From Viola odorata (lineage: Eukaryota; Streptophyta; Magnoliopsida; Malpighiales; Violaceae), in the NCBI GenBank assembly GCA_963691705.1, contig OY829539.1, forward strand, positions 48,458,327-48,522,326: a stretch of 64,000 bases of DNA, written 5' to 3'. Numbering within the stretch: the first letter of the stretch is position 1; each line of letters starts with the position of its first letter. The notes beneath the pieces are model-generated. The model was not told the origin of the DNA. It did not search any database and saw nothing but the letters and a program-made list of their open reading frames with translations. Positions 24,807 through 35,880 of this stretch are shown here, piece after piece. A program made the position numbers and the translations under genes.

Positions 24807-27800
24807 TCAAATCGAAAGGGGTGGATGGAATGTGTCGCTCTCCACTGTGTGTTCCTTGAATCCTTCGTAGAAAGGCTTGAGCCTTTGGCCATTTACCTTG
24901 AAGATCCTCTTAGTTTGTAGATCCTGTATTTCTACTGCACCATGAGGATAAACGTTAGTAACAGTAAAAGGACCGGTCCACCTAGATTTAAATTTACCAG
25001 ACAGAATTCTAAATTTTGAGGTGAATAAAAGAACTTTCTGTCCAACAACTAGCATTTTGGTGTTGATGATCCTGTCGTGGTAGACTTTAGCTTTGGCCTT
25101 GATTATTGCCGAATTTTCATATGCATCGTTCCTAAGTTCTTCCAGCTCCTGTACTTGTAATTTCCTCTGTAAGCTGGCAGTTGTTAGGTTCATGTTGCAC
25201 TGTTTTATGGCCCAGAAAGCTCGGTGTTGCATCTCTACTGGTAGGTGACAAGATTTGCCATAGACTAGCCTGTAAGGAGTGGTACCGATTGGTGTTTTGT
25301 ATGCTGTTCTGTATGCCCACAAGGCATCATCTAACCTCCGGCTCCAATCCTTCCTTTCAGGTCCTACTGTCTTGCTCAGAATAGATTTGATCTCCCTGTT
25401 TGAAACTTCTGCTTGTCCATTGGTTTGGGGATGGTAAGCTGTTGAGACTCTATGCGTGATGTTGTACTTCGCAAATAGAGAAGCGACTACTCTGTTACAA
25501 AAATGAGTCCCTCTGTCACTTATGATTGCTCTCGGCACCCCAAACCTGTTTAAGATGTTAGTTTTCAAAAAGGAGACCACTGTCTTAGCGTCGTCAGCCC
25601 TGGTGGCTTTAGCTTCCACCCATTTGGACAAGTAGTCTACTGCGAGGATGATGTACAAGTTTCCTCCTGAATTTGGGAACGGTCCCATAAAATCTATCCC
25701 CCAAACATCAAAGATTTCACATACTAAAATAGGGGTTAGTGGCATTTGATTTTTGGAGCTAATACTTCCAGTCTTCTGACAATTAGAACAGGTTTTACAG
25801 AAAGAATAACTGTCTTTAAACAGAGTAGGCCAGAAAAAACCTGATTCTAGAACTTTCAGCGCAGTTCTTTTTGGACCAAAATGGCCCCCACATGCATAGG
25901 AATGGCAGAATTTTAGAATGGATGGAATTTCATTTTCAAGTACGCACCTCCTGATGACTTGGTCTTTCCCGATGTTCCACAAGTATGGATCATCCCAAAT
26001 ATAGTACCTGGCATCCCTTCTAATTTTTTCCTTTTCATGAGGGGAGAACTCACCATGAAATTTACCTGTAGCTACATAGTTGGCAATTTCAGAGTACCAC
26101 GGATTCTTTACCTGGGCTAGGAATAGATGCTCATCTGGAAAGTCCTCCTTGACTGGGTTCGATTCGGCTTGCACGGGTATTCTGCTTAAGTGGTCTGCTA
26201 CCAAATTTTCTTTGCCCTTCTTGTCTCTGATCTCTATATCGAACTCTTGGAGAAGAAGTATCCATCTTATTAGCCTTGGTTTTGCTTCCTTTTTTGTCAA
26301 GAGATACCTAAGAGCTGCATGATCAGAGAATATAATTACCTTAGTTCCCAAAAGATATGATCGAAATTTATCTAAGGCAAAAATAATTGCAAACAGTTCT
26401 TTCTCAGTGGTAGTGTAGTTTTTCTGCGCGTCATCGAGCATCCTGGAGGCATAATATATCACATACGGGTCCTTCCCTTTCTTCTGACCAAGGACAGCTC
26501 CCACGGCGGAGTTACTTGCGTCACACATAACTTCAAAAGGTAGTGTCCAGTCGGGTGCTTGGATTACTGGAGCTGTGACCAACTTTTCCTTTAGCAAGTC
26601 AAATGCCTTTTTACAGTCATCTCTAAAATGGAACTCTACATCTTTCTGGAGAAGTTTGCACATGGGTTCTGCTATTTTTGAAAAGTCTTTGATGAATCTC
26701 CTGTAAAAACCTGCATGGCCTAGAAAAGAGCGAACTTCGCGCACACACGTGGGATAAGGTAGTGAATCAATAACGCCAATTTTTGCTTTATCTACCTCTA
26801 TTCCTTTTCCAGAGATAACATGTCCTAAAACCAATCCTTGATCTACCATAAAATGGCATTTCTCATAGTTCAAAACTAAATTAGTTTCAATGCATCGATG
26901 TAAGATTTTTTTCAGATTGTCTAGGCATTGATCAAAAGAGTTTCCATAAACTGTAAAGTCATCCATGAAAACTTCAATCTCTTTTTCCACATAATCAGAA
27001 AAAATGCTTACCATACATCTCTGAAATGTCGCGGGCGCATTACATAATCCGAAAGGCATCCTTTTGTAAGCAAACGTACCAAAGGGGCAAGTAAAAGTTG
27101 TTTTTTCTTGATCTTCTGGTGCTACAGGAATTTGGTGAAATCCAGAAAATCCATCAAGACAACAATAATGGGATTTACCTGTGAGTCGTTCTAACATTTG
27201 GTCGATGAAAGGAAGGGGAAAGTGATCTTTCCTTGTTGCATTGTTAAGCCTCCTATAATCGATACAAACCCTCCATCCGTTTTGTACTCTTGTGGGCACC
27301 AGTTGTCCGTCATTATTTTTCACAACCGTGATTCCTGTTTTCTTTGGGACAACTTGCACAGGACTTACCCAAGAACTATCAGAGATTGGATAGATTATAC
27401 CTGCGGATAGTAGCTTAAGTATCTCCTTTTTGACCACTTCCATCATGGGAGGATTTAGCCTTCTCTGAGGTTGTCGTACGGTCTTACTATTTTCCTCCAG
27501 GTGTATCTTATGTGTACAGATTGCGGGATTGATTCCCTTGATGTCAGCTATAGTCCACCCGATTGCTTCTTTGTATTCTCGCAGAACTCTCAAAAGCTTA
27601 TCTTCTTCCAACTCAGTCAGCTTATTGGAAATTATCACAGGTAGATTTTTTTCTTGACCTAGGAAAGAGTATTTAAGGTGGTCTGGCAGCGTTTTCAATT
27701 CTAGGTCGGGCGCCTGCAAAATAGAAGGTTGGAGTTTAGTAGGTTTTTCTAATAACTCCAATGTCTTTGAAATACCTGATGTGAGCGCGTCCAGTTCTAG

Positions 27801-30182
27801 AACGGAGTCCCGGATTTCTGGCTTGATTGTGAATGCGTTCTCCATTTCTGCCAATGTGTACCTAGACAGACCTTTGCTAAGAACATACTCCAGAGGGTCA
27901 GTATAATTAAGTTCATAGATAGCATCAATGGCTGGATCGATAATATCCATAAAGTTTACACTGTGTATTTCATTTGGAAACTTAATTGAGTCGTACATAT
28001 TAAACTTTATAGTTTCTTCACCAAACTCAAGAGTTAAACATCCATTATACACATCTATCTTTGCTCTGGCCGTTCTTAAAAATGGTCTCCCAAGTAACAC
28101 ATCAGTAGTCTTAGTGGTATTCTCATTTTGCATATCTACAATGTAAAAATCAGCTGGAAAAATAAAATCATTTACCTGGACTAGTACATCTTCCATTACT
28201 CCCTCTGGGTATATGATTGATCTATCCGCGAGTTGTATAACAACCCTTGTTTCCTTGAGAGATCCAATATTTAAAGTTTTGAAAGTAGAGAGGGACATCA
28301 CGTTAATACCTGCACCAAGATCACACAGTGCCTTTTCTACCTTTTTGTCACCTATCTTGCAAGGAATAACAAAAGTCCCTTGATCTTTACACTTTGCTGG
28401 CAATTTCTTCTGGAGTACTGCAGAAACATTTTCATTTAAATTGACTCTTTCTATTCCTGCAAGTTTCTTTTTATTAGTACAAAGATCTTTAAGAAATTTT
28501 GCATATTTAGGGACTTGTGAAATCATGTCAAGTAAAGGGACATTTATGGCTACTTTGCGAAAAATTTCTAAAATCTCCCTCTCTTCCCTTTCCTTCTTGG
28601 TTTTTAAAGACCTTGCTGGAAAGGGAGGAGGGATTACCTGTGATTCTTGCTGGATGGGAACTTCTTGTGTCTCCTTGGTCGGGACTTCTGGTAGTACTTC
28701 GACTTCTGGTTCAGGAAAACTTTTCTCCAAGTCGATGGAAGGATTAGGGCGCTCAAGTAGATTTCTCCCACTCCTCAATGTTATGGCGTTTACACCATGT
28801 TTTGGATTATCAACTGTATTGGATGGTAGCCTTCCGGAAGTGTCCTGTTGGTTCATGGTCAGTTGACCCACTTGTTTTTCCAAGTTCGCTATACTGGCCT
28901 GAGTCGCCTGCATGAATTGTTTCAGGGTGTCCTCCAAGGATGGCCCGGTTATTTGTAGTGGTTGCTGAGGTGCGGGTAATTGCAGTTGAGCCGGTTGTTG
29001 ATTCTGTGGTGGCCTTGGCTTAAAATTTTGAAAGTCAAAGGGGGGTTGTTGCGGCTGTGACTGTTGTGCCCAACTGAAATTTGGGTGGTTCCTCCATCCA
29101 GGATTGTAGTTGTTGGAGTAGGGTTGGTTGTTGTTGTAGAATTTTCCTTGTTGTTGCATAACGTTGACTTGTTCTGGTCTCTCAGCTACCAAGCTGCATT
29201 CATGAGTCATGTGACCTGGTTGACAGCATACTCCACATAAATTTACTTGTTGTGTTTGTGGCTGCTGGATTTGAGCTAGGTTGGAATTTAAATTTCTCAT
29301 GAAGGTTGAGATTTCCTCCATGTGCTTTTCAATTGCCTCCACCTTGATAGTGTTGGATGAGGTGGATCTGTTGGATGATCCATTCTGATGGCAATTGTCT
29401 GCCAAGGTATGGATGAGATTTCTTGCTCTGCTAGGTGTCAAGTCCAGTAAGGCTCCTCCTGCTGCCGAGTCCAATCTTTCTTTATCTTTGATGGACATAC
29501 CGTCGTAAAAATACTGGATCAGAGATTGCTCTTGCACACCATGAGTTGGACAGACCTCCTGGAGGTCTTTGAATCGTTGATGATACTCTCCAAAAGACTC
29601 ATCTCCTCTTTGTTGTATAGCGACCAGATTTTTTCTTGCAGCACCTGCTTTGCTTGCTGACCAATATTTTTTTAGAAAGGCGGCGGCCATTTCTGACCAT
29701 GTGGTGATAGAGTTATGAGGTAAGCTGAAAAACCAGCTTCTTGCTGAGTCCTCCAAAGACCATGGAAAGGCCCTGAGTTTGGCTCGTTCGATGTCAACTT
29801 CTTGTGGTTTTAATGCATCGCATTCGAACTGTAGTTGTTGGAGGTGTTTGTATGGATTTTCGGATGAATGGCCATGAAACTTCTTTAGGTTGTGAATGAT
29901 GTTCGACTTGACGGACCAGTCATTCTGCACCGGTTGGTAGTTGATGCAAAGGAAGGTGGCTTGTTCGGCCCCTTGATTGAGTTCTCTCAAGGTCCGTTCT
30001 GCGGCGTTCTCCATCTCCTCCGGCTCTCCTTCCGAGTTTGAACTTAAGAATAAGTCCTCAGGTTCGGAATCTGAACTTGATGATGGTAGTTCGCTGAGTT
30101 TTCTCTTCCTATATGTAGTCTCCGTTCTTGTAAGCTCTGGGTTGTATGGTAATATTTGTGATTTGGACGACCTAGTAATCAT
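24807..30182 (-). CDS. Gag-pol polyprotein of Athila-like Ty3/gypsy element
   Basis: One uninterrupted 1,791-codon frame starting at ATG 30180-30182. Order by approximate residue: Gag with [19 protein letters not shown] near 135-155; a zinc knuckle [14 protein letters not shown] (CX2CX4HX4C) near 317; aspartic protease [11 protein letters not shown] near 620; reverse transcriptase with FMDD near 1,070 (a YMDD variant usual in Ty3/gypsy); RNase H with CDAS near 1,220; integrase zinc-binding [15 protein letters not shown] near 1,430-1,470; and the integrase core with [16 protein letters not shown] and [11 protein letters not shown] supplying the D, D and E residues (middle D near 1,556). A C-terminal [10 protein letters not shown] segment follows. 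All catalytic motifs are present, so the protein is probably functional. It would copy element RNA inside virus-like particles and integrate the product. Gag and Pol share one frame, so no frameshift signal is needed. What silences it is not visible here. Confidence 0.97.
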   Translation of the reverse strand: MITRSSKSQILPYNPELTRTETTYRKRKLSELPSSSSDSEPEDLFLSSNSEGEPEEMENAAERTLRELNQGAEQATFLCINYQPVQNDWSVKSNIIHNLKKFHGHSSENPYKHLQQLQFECDALKPQEVDIERAKLRAFPWSLEDSARSWFFSLPHNSITTWSEMAAAFLKKYWSASKAGAARKNLVAIQQRGDESFGEYHQRFKDLQEVCPTHGVQEQSLIQYFYDGMSIKDKERLDSAAGGALLDLTPSRARNLIHTLADNCHQNGSSNRSTSSNTIKVEAIEKHMEEISTFMRNLNSNLAQIQQPQTQQVNLCGVCCQPGHMTHECSLVAERPEQVNVMQQQGKFYNNNQPYSNNYNPGWRNHPNFSWAQQSQPQQPPFDFQNFKPRPPQNQQPAQLQLPAPQQPLQITGPSLEDTLKQFMQATQASIANLEKQVGQLTMNQQDTSGRLPSNTVDNPKHGVNAITLRSGRNLLERPNPSIDLEKSFPEPEVEVLPEVPTKETQEVPIQQESQVIPPPFPARSLKTKKEREEREILEIFRKVAINVPLLDMISQVPKYAKFLKDLCTNKKKLAGIERVNLNENVSAVLQKKLPAKCKDQGTFVIPCKIGDKKVEKALCDLGAGINVMSLSTFKTLNIGSLKETRVVIQLADRSIIYPEGVMEDVLVQVNDFIFPADFYIVDMQNENTTKTTDVLLGRPFLRTARAKIDVYNGCLTLEFGEETIKFNMYDSIKFPNEIHSVNFMDIIDPAIDAIYELNYTDPLEYVLSKGLSRYTLAEMENAFTIKPEIRDSVLELDALTSGISKTLELLEKPTKLQPSILQAPDLELKTLPDHLKYSFLGQEKNLPVIISNKLTELEEDKLLRVLREYKEAIGWTIADIKGINPAICTHKIHLEENSKTVRQPQRRLNPPMMEVVKKEILKLLSAGIIYPISDSSWVSPVQVVPKKTGITVVKNNDGQLVPTRVQNGWRVCIDYRRLNNATRKDHFPLPFIDQMLERLTGKSHYCCLDGFSGFHQIPVAPEDQEKTTFTCPFGTFAYKRMPFGLCNAPATFQRCMVSIFSDYVEKEIEVFMDDFTVYGNSFDQCLDNLKKILHRCIETNLVLNYEKCHFMVDQGLVLGHVISGKGIEVDKAKIGVIDSLPYPTCVREVRSFLGHAGFYRRFIKDFSKIAEPMCKLLQKDVEFHFRDDCKKAFDLLKEKLVTAPVIQAPDWTLPFEVMCDASNSAVGAVLGQKKGKDPYVIYYASRMLDDAQKNYTTTEKELFAIIFALDKFRSYLLGTKVIIFSDHAALRYLLTKKEAKPRLIRWILLLQEFDIEIRDKKGKENLVADHLSRIPVQAESNPVKEDFPDEHLFLAQVKNPWYSEIANYVATGKFHGEFSPHEKEKIRRDARYYIWDDPYLWNIGKDQVIRRCVLENEIPSILKFCHSYACGGHFGPKRTALKVLESGFFWPTLFKDSYSFCKTCSNCQKTGSISSKNQMPLTPILVCEIFDVWGIDFMGPFPNSGGNLYIILAVDYLSKWVEAKATRADDAKTVVSFLKTNILNRFGVPRAIISDRGTHFCNRVVASLFAKYNITHRVSTAYHPQTNGQAEVSNREIKSILSKTVGPERKDWSRRLDDALWAYRTAYKTPIGTTPYRLVYGKSCHLPVEMQHRAFWAIKQCNMNLTTASLQRKLQVQELEELRNDAYENSAIIKAKAKVYHDRIINTKMLVVGQKVLLFTSKFRILSGKFKSRWTGPFTVTNVYPHGAVEIQDLQTKRIFKVNGQRLKPFYEGFKEHTVESDTFHPPLSI

Positions 30183-30207
30183 AAAAAAAACATAAATTAG
30201 TACACCG

Positions 30208-30225
30208 TCCCCGGCAACGGCGCCA
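30208..30225 (-). promoter_or_regulatory. Primer-binding site of inner element (tRNA-Asp)
   Basis: The plus strand reads TCCCCGGCAACGGCGCCA, identical over 18 bases to the 3' end of plant tRNA-Asp(GTC) with its CCA. It lies five bases (AAATT) from the 5' LTR edge at 30231, so minus-strand RNA would pair with that tRNA to prime reverse transcription. Confidence 0.95.
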
Positions 30226-30276
30226 AAATTTGATGGGTGTCGAATCCGTCAAAAATAATTACAATTTAACACTTGT

Positions 30277-30300
30277 GTATAGTGGTAAGAGGTTCGATCC
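30277..30300 (-). promoter_or_regulatory. U5 segment complementary to tRNA-Asp D arm and T arm
   Basis: The plus strand reads GTATAGTGGTAAG (30277-30289), one A, then GGTTCGATCC (30291-30300). Both blocks are identical to tRNA-Asp: the first to the D-arm region, the second to the T arm. In the element RNA (minus strand) they are therefore complementary to the same tRNA that fits the primer site 52 bases away. The same motif is in the other LTR at 21822-21845. A diverged version (AAGTGGTAAAAGGATCGTTCC) occupies the same place in the outer element. Confidence 0.7.
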
Positions 30301-31313
30301 TCAGGGACGGTTAGTCTAACTTCAGTTTTCTTATGGAGACAACAAAAATAATAACAAAGGGGGAATTATTGATAGGTCAATTTGAAATATATATATATAT
30401 ATATTAATTAAAAAGTGAAAAATACAATCGTTAGATAACAAGTGATGAGTTCTGAAACAATATATTAAAAATTCCTGGTAGAGATTTTATAAGGTCATAA
30501 TTCAATATTATTGATCATGGATGCAAATATATTTAAAATCATTTTTTGTAGAGAAGCTATAGAAATCAGGTTCACTTAGACTTCCTACTCTCCTCCTGTA
30601 TCAAGTCACTTAAAGACACTCTCTATTAAGGACCCTAATCTTCCAGCAATCCTAAGGTTCACTTATAGGATTTAACTAGTCGATTGATAAAAATAGGGAG
30701 AGACTTCTCTAGGTTTAGAGATCGGTTCACTTGTCCCTATAAACCTAATTATTCTCTTTCTCTAATTTCAAATAGCAAGTATTATGCCTGTAATCCATTA
30801 GTTGTTTACTGTGTTCTTTTAACAATGTAGACCCAAAGTTATTAGAACTAACTGTAATTATCCAGATTAAAATCTAGGGTGATCAGACCTAAACATAACA
30901 AGGATAAATTGGCATTAATTTAGAAAGAGAATAAATACAAAGATAATTTTTATAAAGAGCAATTAGATCTCACAATAACACAAATTATGAACCTTTTAAT
31001 CTCTACCAAGAACGAAAGAGTTTAGCTAGAATACATAACAAAAATAACAACCAAAATATTAAATATAAAACTTAATTAAAATAAAAGTAACAAAGGGGGA
31101 ACGAAATAACCGATAGAAGTAGGCTCGAGATTAGAATAAATCTCGCATCTTCCTCCTCGCGAATTTCGCTCTAAACACTCATTTATTTTTATTACATACA
31201 CACACTATTTTCTCTCATTTTTGCCGCCCTCTCTCTCACTTTGTTTCTTGTGTTTTGCTCTTGCTTTGCTCGTGCAAGATGGGCTGGGATAATTCAAATG
31301 CTTACAATCCTTG

Positions 31314-31325
31314 CCTATTTATAGG
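31314..31325 (-). promoter_or_regulatory. TATA-like box of inner 5' LTR
   Basis: The minus strand reads CCTATAAATAGG in the U3 part of the LTR, a good plant TATA box in the correct orientation for gag-pol transcription. The identical site in the other LTR is at 22859-22870. Confidence 0.75.
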
Positions 31326-31912
31326 CTTAGAAAAGCAAGTGCAGAGGCCACCATGTCACCTTTCTTCCTCCACTATCCAATTGGGCATAGCACTTCAATT
31401 TGTTTATTTTTCCTTTTCATCCACTAAGCCAATTGCCAACTTCTTTTTATTTCTTTTCATCAAATCCTCCACTTTGCCGCCTCCTCCACTTGTCTTTCTT
31501 TTATTTATTTTTTTATCATCTTTTTCTTTCCACTAAGCGCACATCAATTTCTTTCTATTGCTTTTCCCCACCAAGCTAATTTCTTGCAATGATACTACGA
31601 CAATTAGGCAAAGCAATTTGATTAGTGCAGATGCATTAATGCCACATTTCTTCCTTCTCTGAGCTTTATTTGTCGGCAACCACTCTTTGCTTCTTCAATT
31701 AATTTTTTGTAATTGCCAAGTCGAATAATTAAGCGCAGTTGATTAATTGTTTTTCTTCTTTCTTTGAGATATTTGATCCTTTTCTTTATTTTGATCCCTT
31801 TAAATCTTTCCTGGAAAAAGGAGAGAATATACTCAAATTAGTAGTATCATTACCTCGATTATGACTAAGAAAAGATAATAAATTTATACAAAATAAACAA
31901 TCAATCAGGTAC

Positions 31913-32820
31913 TCCTAATAAAGTTTAACTGAAAGGTTGATTAAACACGGGGAGAGACCTTTCCCGATCTAGAAGAGAATTTCTTCTACTCCTATAAATC
32001 AGATTCTATTCTTTTTCTAATTAGCTATCAAACTAATTAGTTGCCTGCAGATTCCTATTAACGATGTAGCATCCAACGTTTCTAAGAAAAGTTGTAATTG
32101 TTCCAATTAAAATCTAAGGTGATCAAGCTTAAATCAAATAAGAACAAATTGACGTTTAATTAAAAAGAATAGAAATACAAGCTGGAATTTAATAACTGCA
32201 TTTAGATCTCAATCAGATAATCATGGCAATGAATCCTTACAAGGAAATAGAATTTAGCCAAGCATCATCATAATAAATAAGTAAAAGGGATTGAAAGCAT
32301 AAACTAGAATTAATTAATTAAAGGGAAAGAGTAGCAAACAACGTTTGCTCCAGCTATGGCTCCTGTTCCAGAGAAGAAGAAGAAGAAATATATTCGGGAA
32401 GAAGAGATAAGAGGCGCAGCCCTTTCCTTCCTCTAAATAACGTATTTCAAAATTGAAATTAAAAGAAATATTATCTGAATAAAATAATATCTAGCTGTTT
32501 AAATCTCCTAACTGGAAAATAGGAGTTCTTCTGACAGTAGGAGTTCTTCACAGAGCAGGAGACCGCAGGAATTAAAACCTTCCAGAAGATGACACCTGGC
32601 TATCGCTGGAATCTCGGATCTTCTTTATCCCAGGCTTGGGATAAGTACGACTCTAAAGCAAAACAACTATATTCTTGGTTCTTTCAGCTCCTAATCGAAT
32701 GATATGCTTCTCAACACCCATATATGCATAAAGGAGTACAAAAGACAAGGATTAGCAGTATCATCATCCTAAAAAGCATAGAAAAGGATGATGAAATTAA
32801 GACAATTTAAGCTCCAATCA
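31913..32820 (-). repeat. 5' LTR of outer element, second piece
   Basis: Resumes the split LTR directly after the GGTAC duplication (TCCTAATAAAGTTTAACTG) and ends CTCCAATCA, followed by TAAAT. Together with 21346-21775 it makes 1,338 bp. Confidence 0.93.
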
Positions 32821-33902
32821 TAAATAATATTTTTTTGTCGAGTAATAACAGATTTGTCCATTATTATTTAAAATATCAAATTCGAATCTTAAAAATAAAG
32901 TAAATTCATATTAGATAAATAATCTCCCTTTAGAGTTCAACTATACTCGAATAAAATTAATGTTATATTTAAAAAAATCGAAAAGACACTCATGAAGTCC
33001 GTAAATAAATATTTATATGTATATGCATTTACATTATGATTTTATGATTTTGATACTACTAATGTGTACGGTTTGGTGAGGTATTAACCAAGCATAATCA
33101 TCATATGGGAAGCGGTAGATTTTTTCTTATAATTACATTTGTGTTGCCCGGTTTCTGCAAGAAGAGTCTAAGGTAATACCCAAAGTTAGATTTGGTTGAT
33201 TGGAGTAACAAATTATTTTGCAGTGTTTTCTTGTTTTAGAAATTATTCTTGTCTGAATTTGAAAGATTTACCTCTTCAAACATTCTTAGTATAGAATTTT
33301 CTCTGGTCAAATGATGGCAGTTTCTTAACTAATATAATGGTATAACATGGGACGGTATTGTTCCCAAAATGAGATAGAAGTACAATGCTTTAGTACTTTC
33401 GAGAGACTTTTCTTTTCCTATGAATAATGCAACAAACAAGGAATTACATCTCAAGATTTAATTAGTATTTTTAATTTGTATTAGAGAGGTAAGTTATTTG
33501 TCCATTTTTAATCTTAGTTTCATGTTTGAGATTCCATGATTTCCATAAAAAAAATTAAGAGTTTACCCATTTTTTCTCCCAAAAAAATAATATTTCAATA
33601 AATTAAAAGCAATAGATAAAAAAAGTTTCAGTAAAAGAAATAGAGTACTTATAGTATTTATAATGTTTTAAATCTTAATCAGCACTACAATTTTCTCGAC
33701 TAATAACTAATTGTGCTAAGGGCTAACTAGTTTTGTCAGTAAAAATTTGGAGGTAAAAAGTTTGTACATAGCCGCTGCTTTGCGTGTTGGAATATAATAG
33801 TGAGGCCCAGCCCAGTTAATTTTGATAAATCGTGGCCCATAATTATGTTTTCGTTTCAGCTTCCAACAATGAGTTTAAAAAGAGGAAAAAGGATATCCAA
33901 AT
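32821..33902. other. AT-rich spacer without recognisable feature
   Basis: After the TAAAT duplication the sequence is AT-rich with many stops in all frames. I found no transposon ends, exon or RNA gene here. Confidence 0.5.
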
Positions 33903-33973
33903 CGCCGTTGCGGGGATCGAACCCGGGTCACCCGCGTGACAGGCGGGAATACTTACCACTATACTACAACAAC
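33903..33973 (-). tRNA. tRNA-Asp(GTC), with one base missing from the T stem
   Basis: The minus strand folds as a 71-nt tRNA. The acceptor stem GTTGTTG pairs with CAACGGC (two G-T wobbles) and the discriminator is G. The D arm has GTATAGTGGTAAG, and the anticodon arm CCCGCCTGTCACGCGGG carries GTC. The T arm has GGTTCGATCC. The plant consensus has CCCCGG before the 3' acceptor strand; here only CCCCG is present, so the T stem is one base short and the gene may be a pseudogene. Internal A and B boxes are intact. No T run lies immediately downstream of the 3' end (low-coordinate side), which also weakens the case for an active gene. Confidence 0.85.
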
Positions 33974-34010
33974 TTGTTGTTTCAATACCATTAACAAATT
34001 AAATATCATA

Positions 34011-34311
34011 GGCTGGTGTGTCTGGGCTGGTGTGTCTGGGCTGGTGTGTCTGGGCTGGTGTGTCTGGGCTGGTGTGTCTGGGCTGGTGTGTCTGGGCTGG
34101 TGTGTCTGGGCTGGTGTGTCTGGGCTGGTGTGTCTGGGCTGGCGTGTCTGGGCTGGCGTCTGGCGTGTCTGGGCTGGCGTGTCTGGGCTGGTGTGTCTGG
34201 GCTGGTGTGTCTGGGCTGGTTTGGGCTGTGGTGGCTGGGCTGGGCTGCGCTAGTGTGGGCTGTTGGTGTGGGGTGGGCTGGTATGGTCTTGGCTGGGCTG
34301 TGCTGCCTTCG
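34011..34311. repeat. 14-bp minisatellite, unit GGCTGGTGTGTCTG
   Basis: About 14 near-perfect head-to-tail copies run to about 34228, with some TGT-to-CGT variants and a short unit near 34155-34165. A degenerate GCTGGG-rich tail reaches about 34311. Because 14 is not a multiple of 3, every frame reads through the array with a 42-bp protein period. This explains several overlapping 100-codon frames on both strands; none is a gene. Confidence 0.95.
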
Positions 34312-35044
34312 ACTGCAAAATAATTGAAATAGCGACAAGTAATTAAACAAACTTCATATCCTCCCAAGCGGGTAAACGCTATCTATACCCGCACTCGTAA
34401 ATTTGCGGATAATTCATACCCACACCCGCATTCATATGAAGCGGGTAAAAGAAGAGTAATTATATTTACGGATACCCGCAAATTTGGTTGAATTTTATAT
34501 TTCAATCAAATTAATATATAAAAAAAATTAATCTAATTTAATAATAATACCACATAAGATACACTAATCCAACATGATATTCCATAAAAAAAAATATATA
34601 TATATTGTGGGGGTGGGCAAACGGGAATTTCGGGTATTTCAGAACGTTTTATTTCGGGTACGGGTATTGCGAATTGATCAAAAACTTTTCTGACCCAGTA
34701 CTGCACATATCAACTACCCGATCCCACTTATCCCCGTTAGACAACCTCTTATAAAAAATAGCTAGTTTACTACTCCTGGATTACAAAAAAGAAAAAAAGA
34801 ATTGCTATAACTTAATCTTACCATTGCCGAGAACTTCTATTTATAGTATTTCATAAATATAAATTTTAATTCTATTAAAATCTATAACTATTAGCTAGTT
34901 TGGGGATATTATAATGGGAGCCCAACAATGCAGTCTTTCAAAACCTCGAGCTTGAACCGAGTGTGAGTATTCGATGAATTTACTATGAATTATTCATGTC
35001 ATGGAAACTATGCATGCATAGTAGCTTACTATTGCATGACAGCA
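34312..35044. other. Spacer with degenerate transposon-like GGGTA/CCCGC motifs
   Basis: At 34365-34490 and 34612-34735 there are clusters of CGGGTA, ACCCGCA and GGGTGGGCAAACGGG. Such clusters are typical of subterminal regions of non-autonomous hAT-like elements in plants. I could not pair two ends or find an 8-bp duplication. The rest is AT-rich. Confidence 0.4.
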
Positions 35045-35703
35045 AAGTTGGAAATTCTTGTCATGCATGAATGAAGATTGGAGCAACATTTTCACAGTTT
35101 ATCAGAGTGGAAATTTTGGCAGCACGTACTTGAATTAATTACATGGATTTTGTTTACACCATAGGGTTGTGAACGGCAACACTTTGATTGAAAAATGTAA
35201 CCAAGTAATTAATGGTGAGGATATAATTCACCTATAAATAAGTGAGTTATGCATTAAGGAGGATCATCACAAGCATCAGAAGCAATTGAATGCATCTGTG
35301 AGAGAGTTTGTGAGGTAAAGGAAATTGTTGTAGAGCACCCGAGTGTGGAGAAAAATATGAAGTGTTTTTCTTGTGAGTGTTGAAAGAAAAATAATTAGAG
35401 AGAGTAATTATTTTTTTAGTGATCTCCTCGATTTAGTGAGAGATTAAGTCGAGAATAATTTGTGAGAGTCGATATTATTTGGTATTGATGTATTTGTAAG
35501 CCTACTAATTTATTATTAGTGAAAGATTTTCGGAGTTGATCTCATAATTTTTCCTCGATTGAGGTTTTCTACGTAAATTCTGGTGTCTATTTTTCTCTTT
35601 TATTGTGCTACTTGAGTTTTACTCATTTCGGATGGGAAAAAGAAATTGATCCTGACGTTACTAGAATTCGTTATTCTGGTAACTTGGTGCAACTTTTCCA
35701 ACA
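35045..35703. repeat. Probable Ty1/copia-type solo LTR
   Basis: The left end GTTGGAAA (35047-35054) mirrors the right end TTTTCCAAC (35694-35702), the usual copia LTR termini, although the first T of TG appears mutated. A TATA-like CTATAAATAAG lies near 35232, followed by a GA-rich transcribed-like stretch. No primer site or polypurine tract adjoins it, so it looks like a solo LTR. I found no matching target duplication. Confidence 0.5.
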
Positions 35704-35880
35704 ATAGGCTCTAGAAGCAACCTTGAAAACCTAACAACAAATTATCATCAGGTTAAAATAAGATAGATTATAGATTTTAAAGTTTAAATATTTGTGAAGA
35801 CAAAAAAAAAAAAAACCTTATTGAAGTTTTTCGATCTCTTCTATATTATCTTCAACATCGGATTTGGGTCTTTCTTTGAG

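Larger units (their letters stand above)
21776..31907 (-). mobile_element. Inner, young Athila-like Ty3/gypsy element with intact gag-pol
   Basis: A 10,132-bp element flanked by GGTAC at 21771-21775 and 31908-31912. Both LTRs are exactly 1,677 bp with a constant offset of 8,455. By eye I found one difference (C at 22124, G at 30579). Gene order gag-protease-reverse transcriptase-RNase H-integrase is Ty3/gypsy. The tRNA-Asp primer site and integrase tail motifs ([23 protein letters not shown]) fit the Athila lineage. No envelope-like frame lies between pol and the 3' LTR. An intact frame plus near-identical LTRs suggests a very recent insertion. Confidence 0.96.
30231..31907 (-). repeat. 5' LTR of inner element (right side)
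   Basis: 1,677 bp and the promoter LTR of the element. Transcription should start about 30 bp below the TATA-like box at 31314-31325, toward lower coordinates. It is followed by the target duplication GGTAC. Confidence 0.97.
16163..32820 (-). mobile_element. Outer Athila-like Ty3/gypsy element, internally deleted and interrupted
   Basis: Both ends are LTR ends of the form TGAT...ATCA. The 5-bp target duplication TAAAT is present at 16158-16162 and 32821-32825. The element runs on the minus strand: the right LTR is 5', the primer site is at 21323-21340, and the polypurine tract is at 17478-17491. The internal region is only 3.9 kb (17478-21345). It keeps broken gag and protease but no reverse transcriptase, RNase H or integrase, so it could move only with help from another element. 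Its 5' LTR was later split by the inner element at 21776-31907. The LTRs differ by several substitutions and small indels, so it is clearly older than the inner copy. Confidence 0.93.

Noticed and set aside
30277..30300. Internal Pol III promoter in the LTR (A box plus B box)
   Set aside because: The two boxes are separated by one base, far too close for TFIIIC binding; complementarity to the primer tRNA explains them better.
34011..34230. CRISPR-like regular repeat array
   Set aside because: The units are head to tail without spacers and the DNA is a plant nuclear genome.
33936..34367. Several overlapping 100-122 codon frames with Trp/Gly or Pro/Gln/Thr repeats
   Set aside because: They are readings of the 14-bp minisatellite in different frames and strands, with no start context, splice sites or family.
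35045..35710. Target duplication for the copia-type solo LTR
   Set aside because: The five bases on the two sides do not match, so the element is called only from its ends and TATA-like box.
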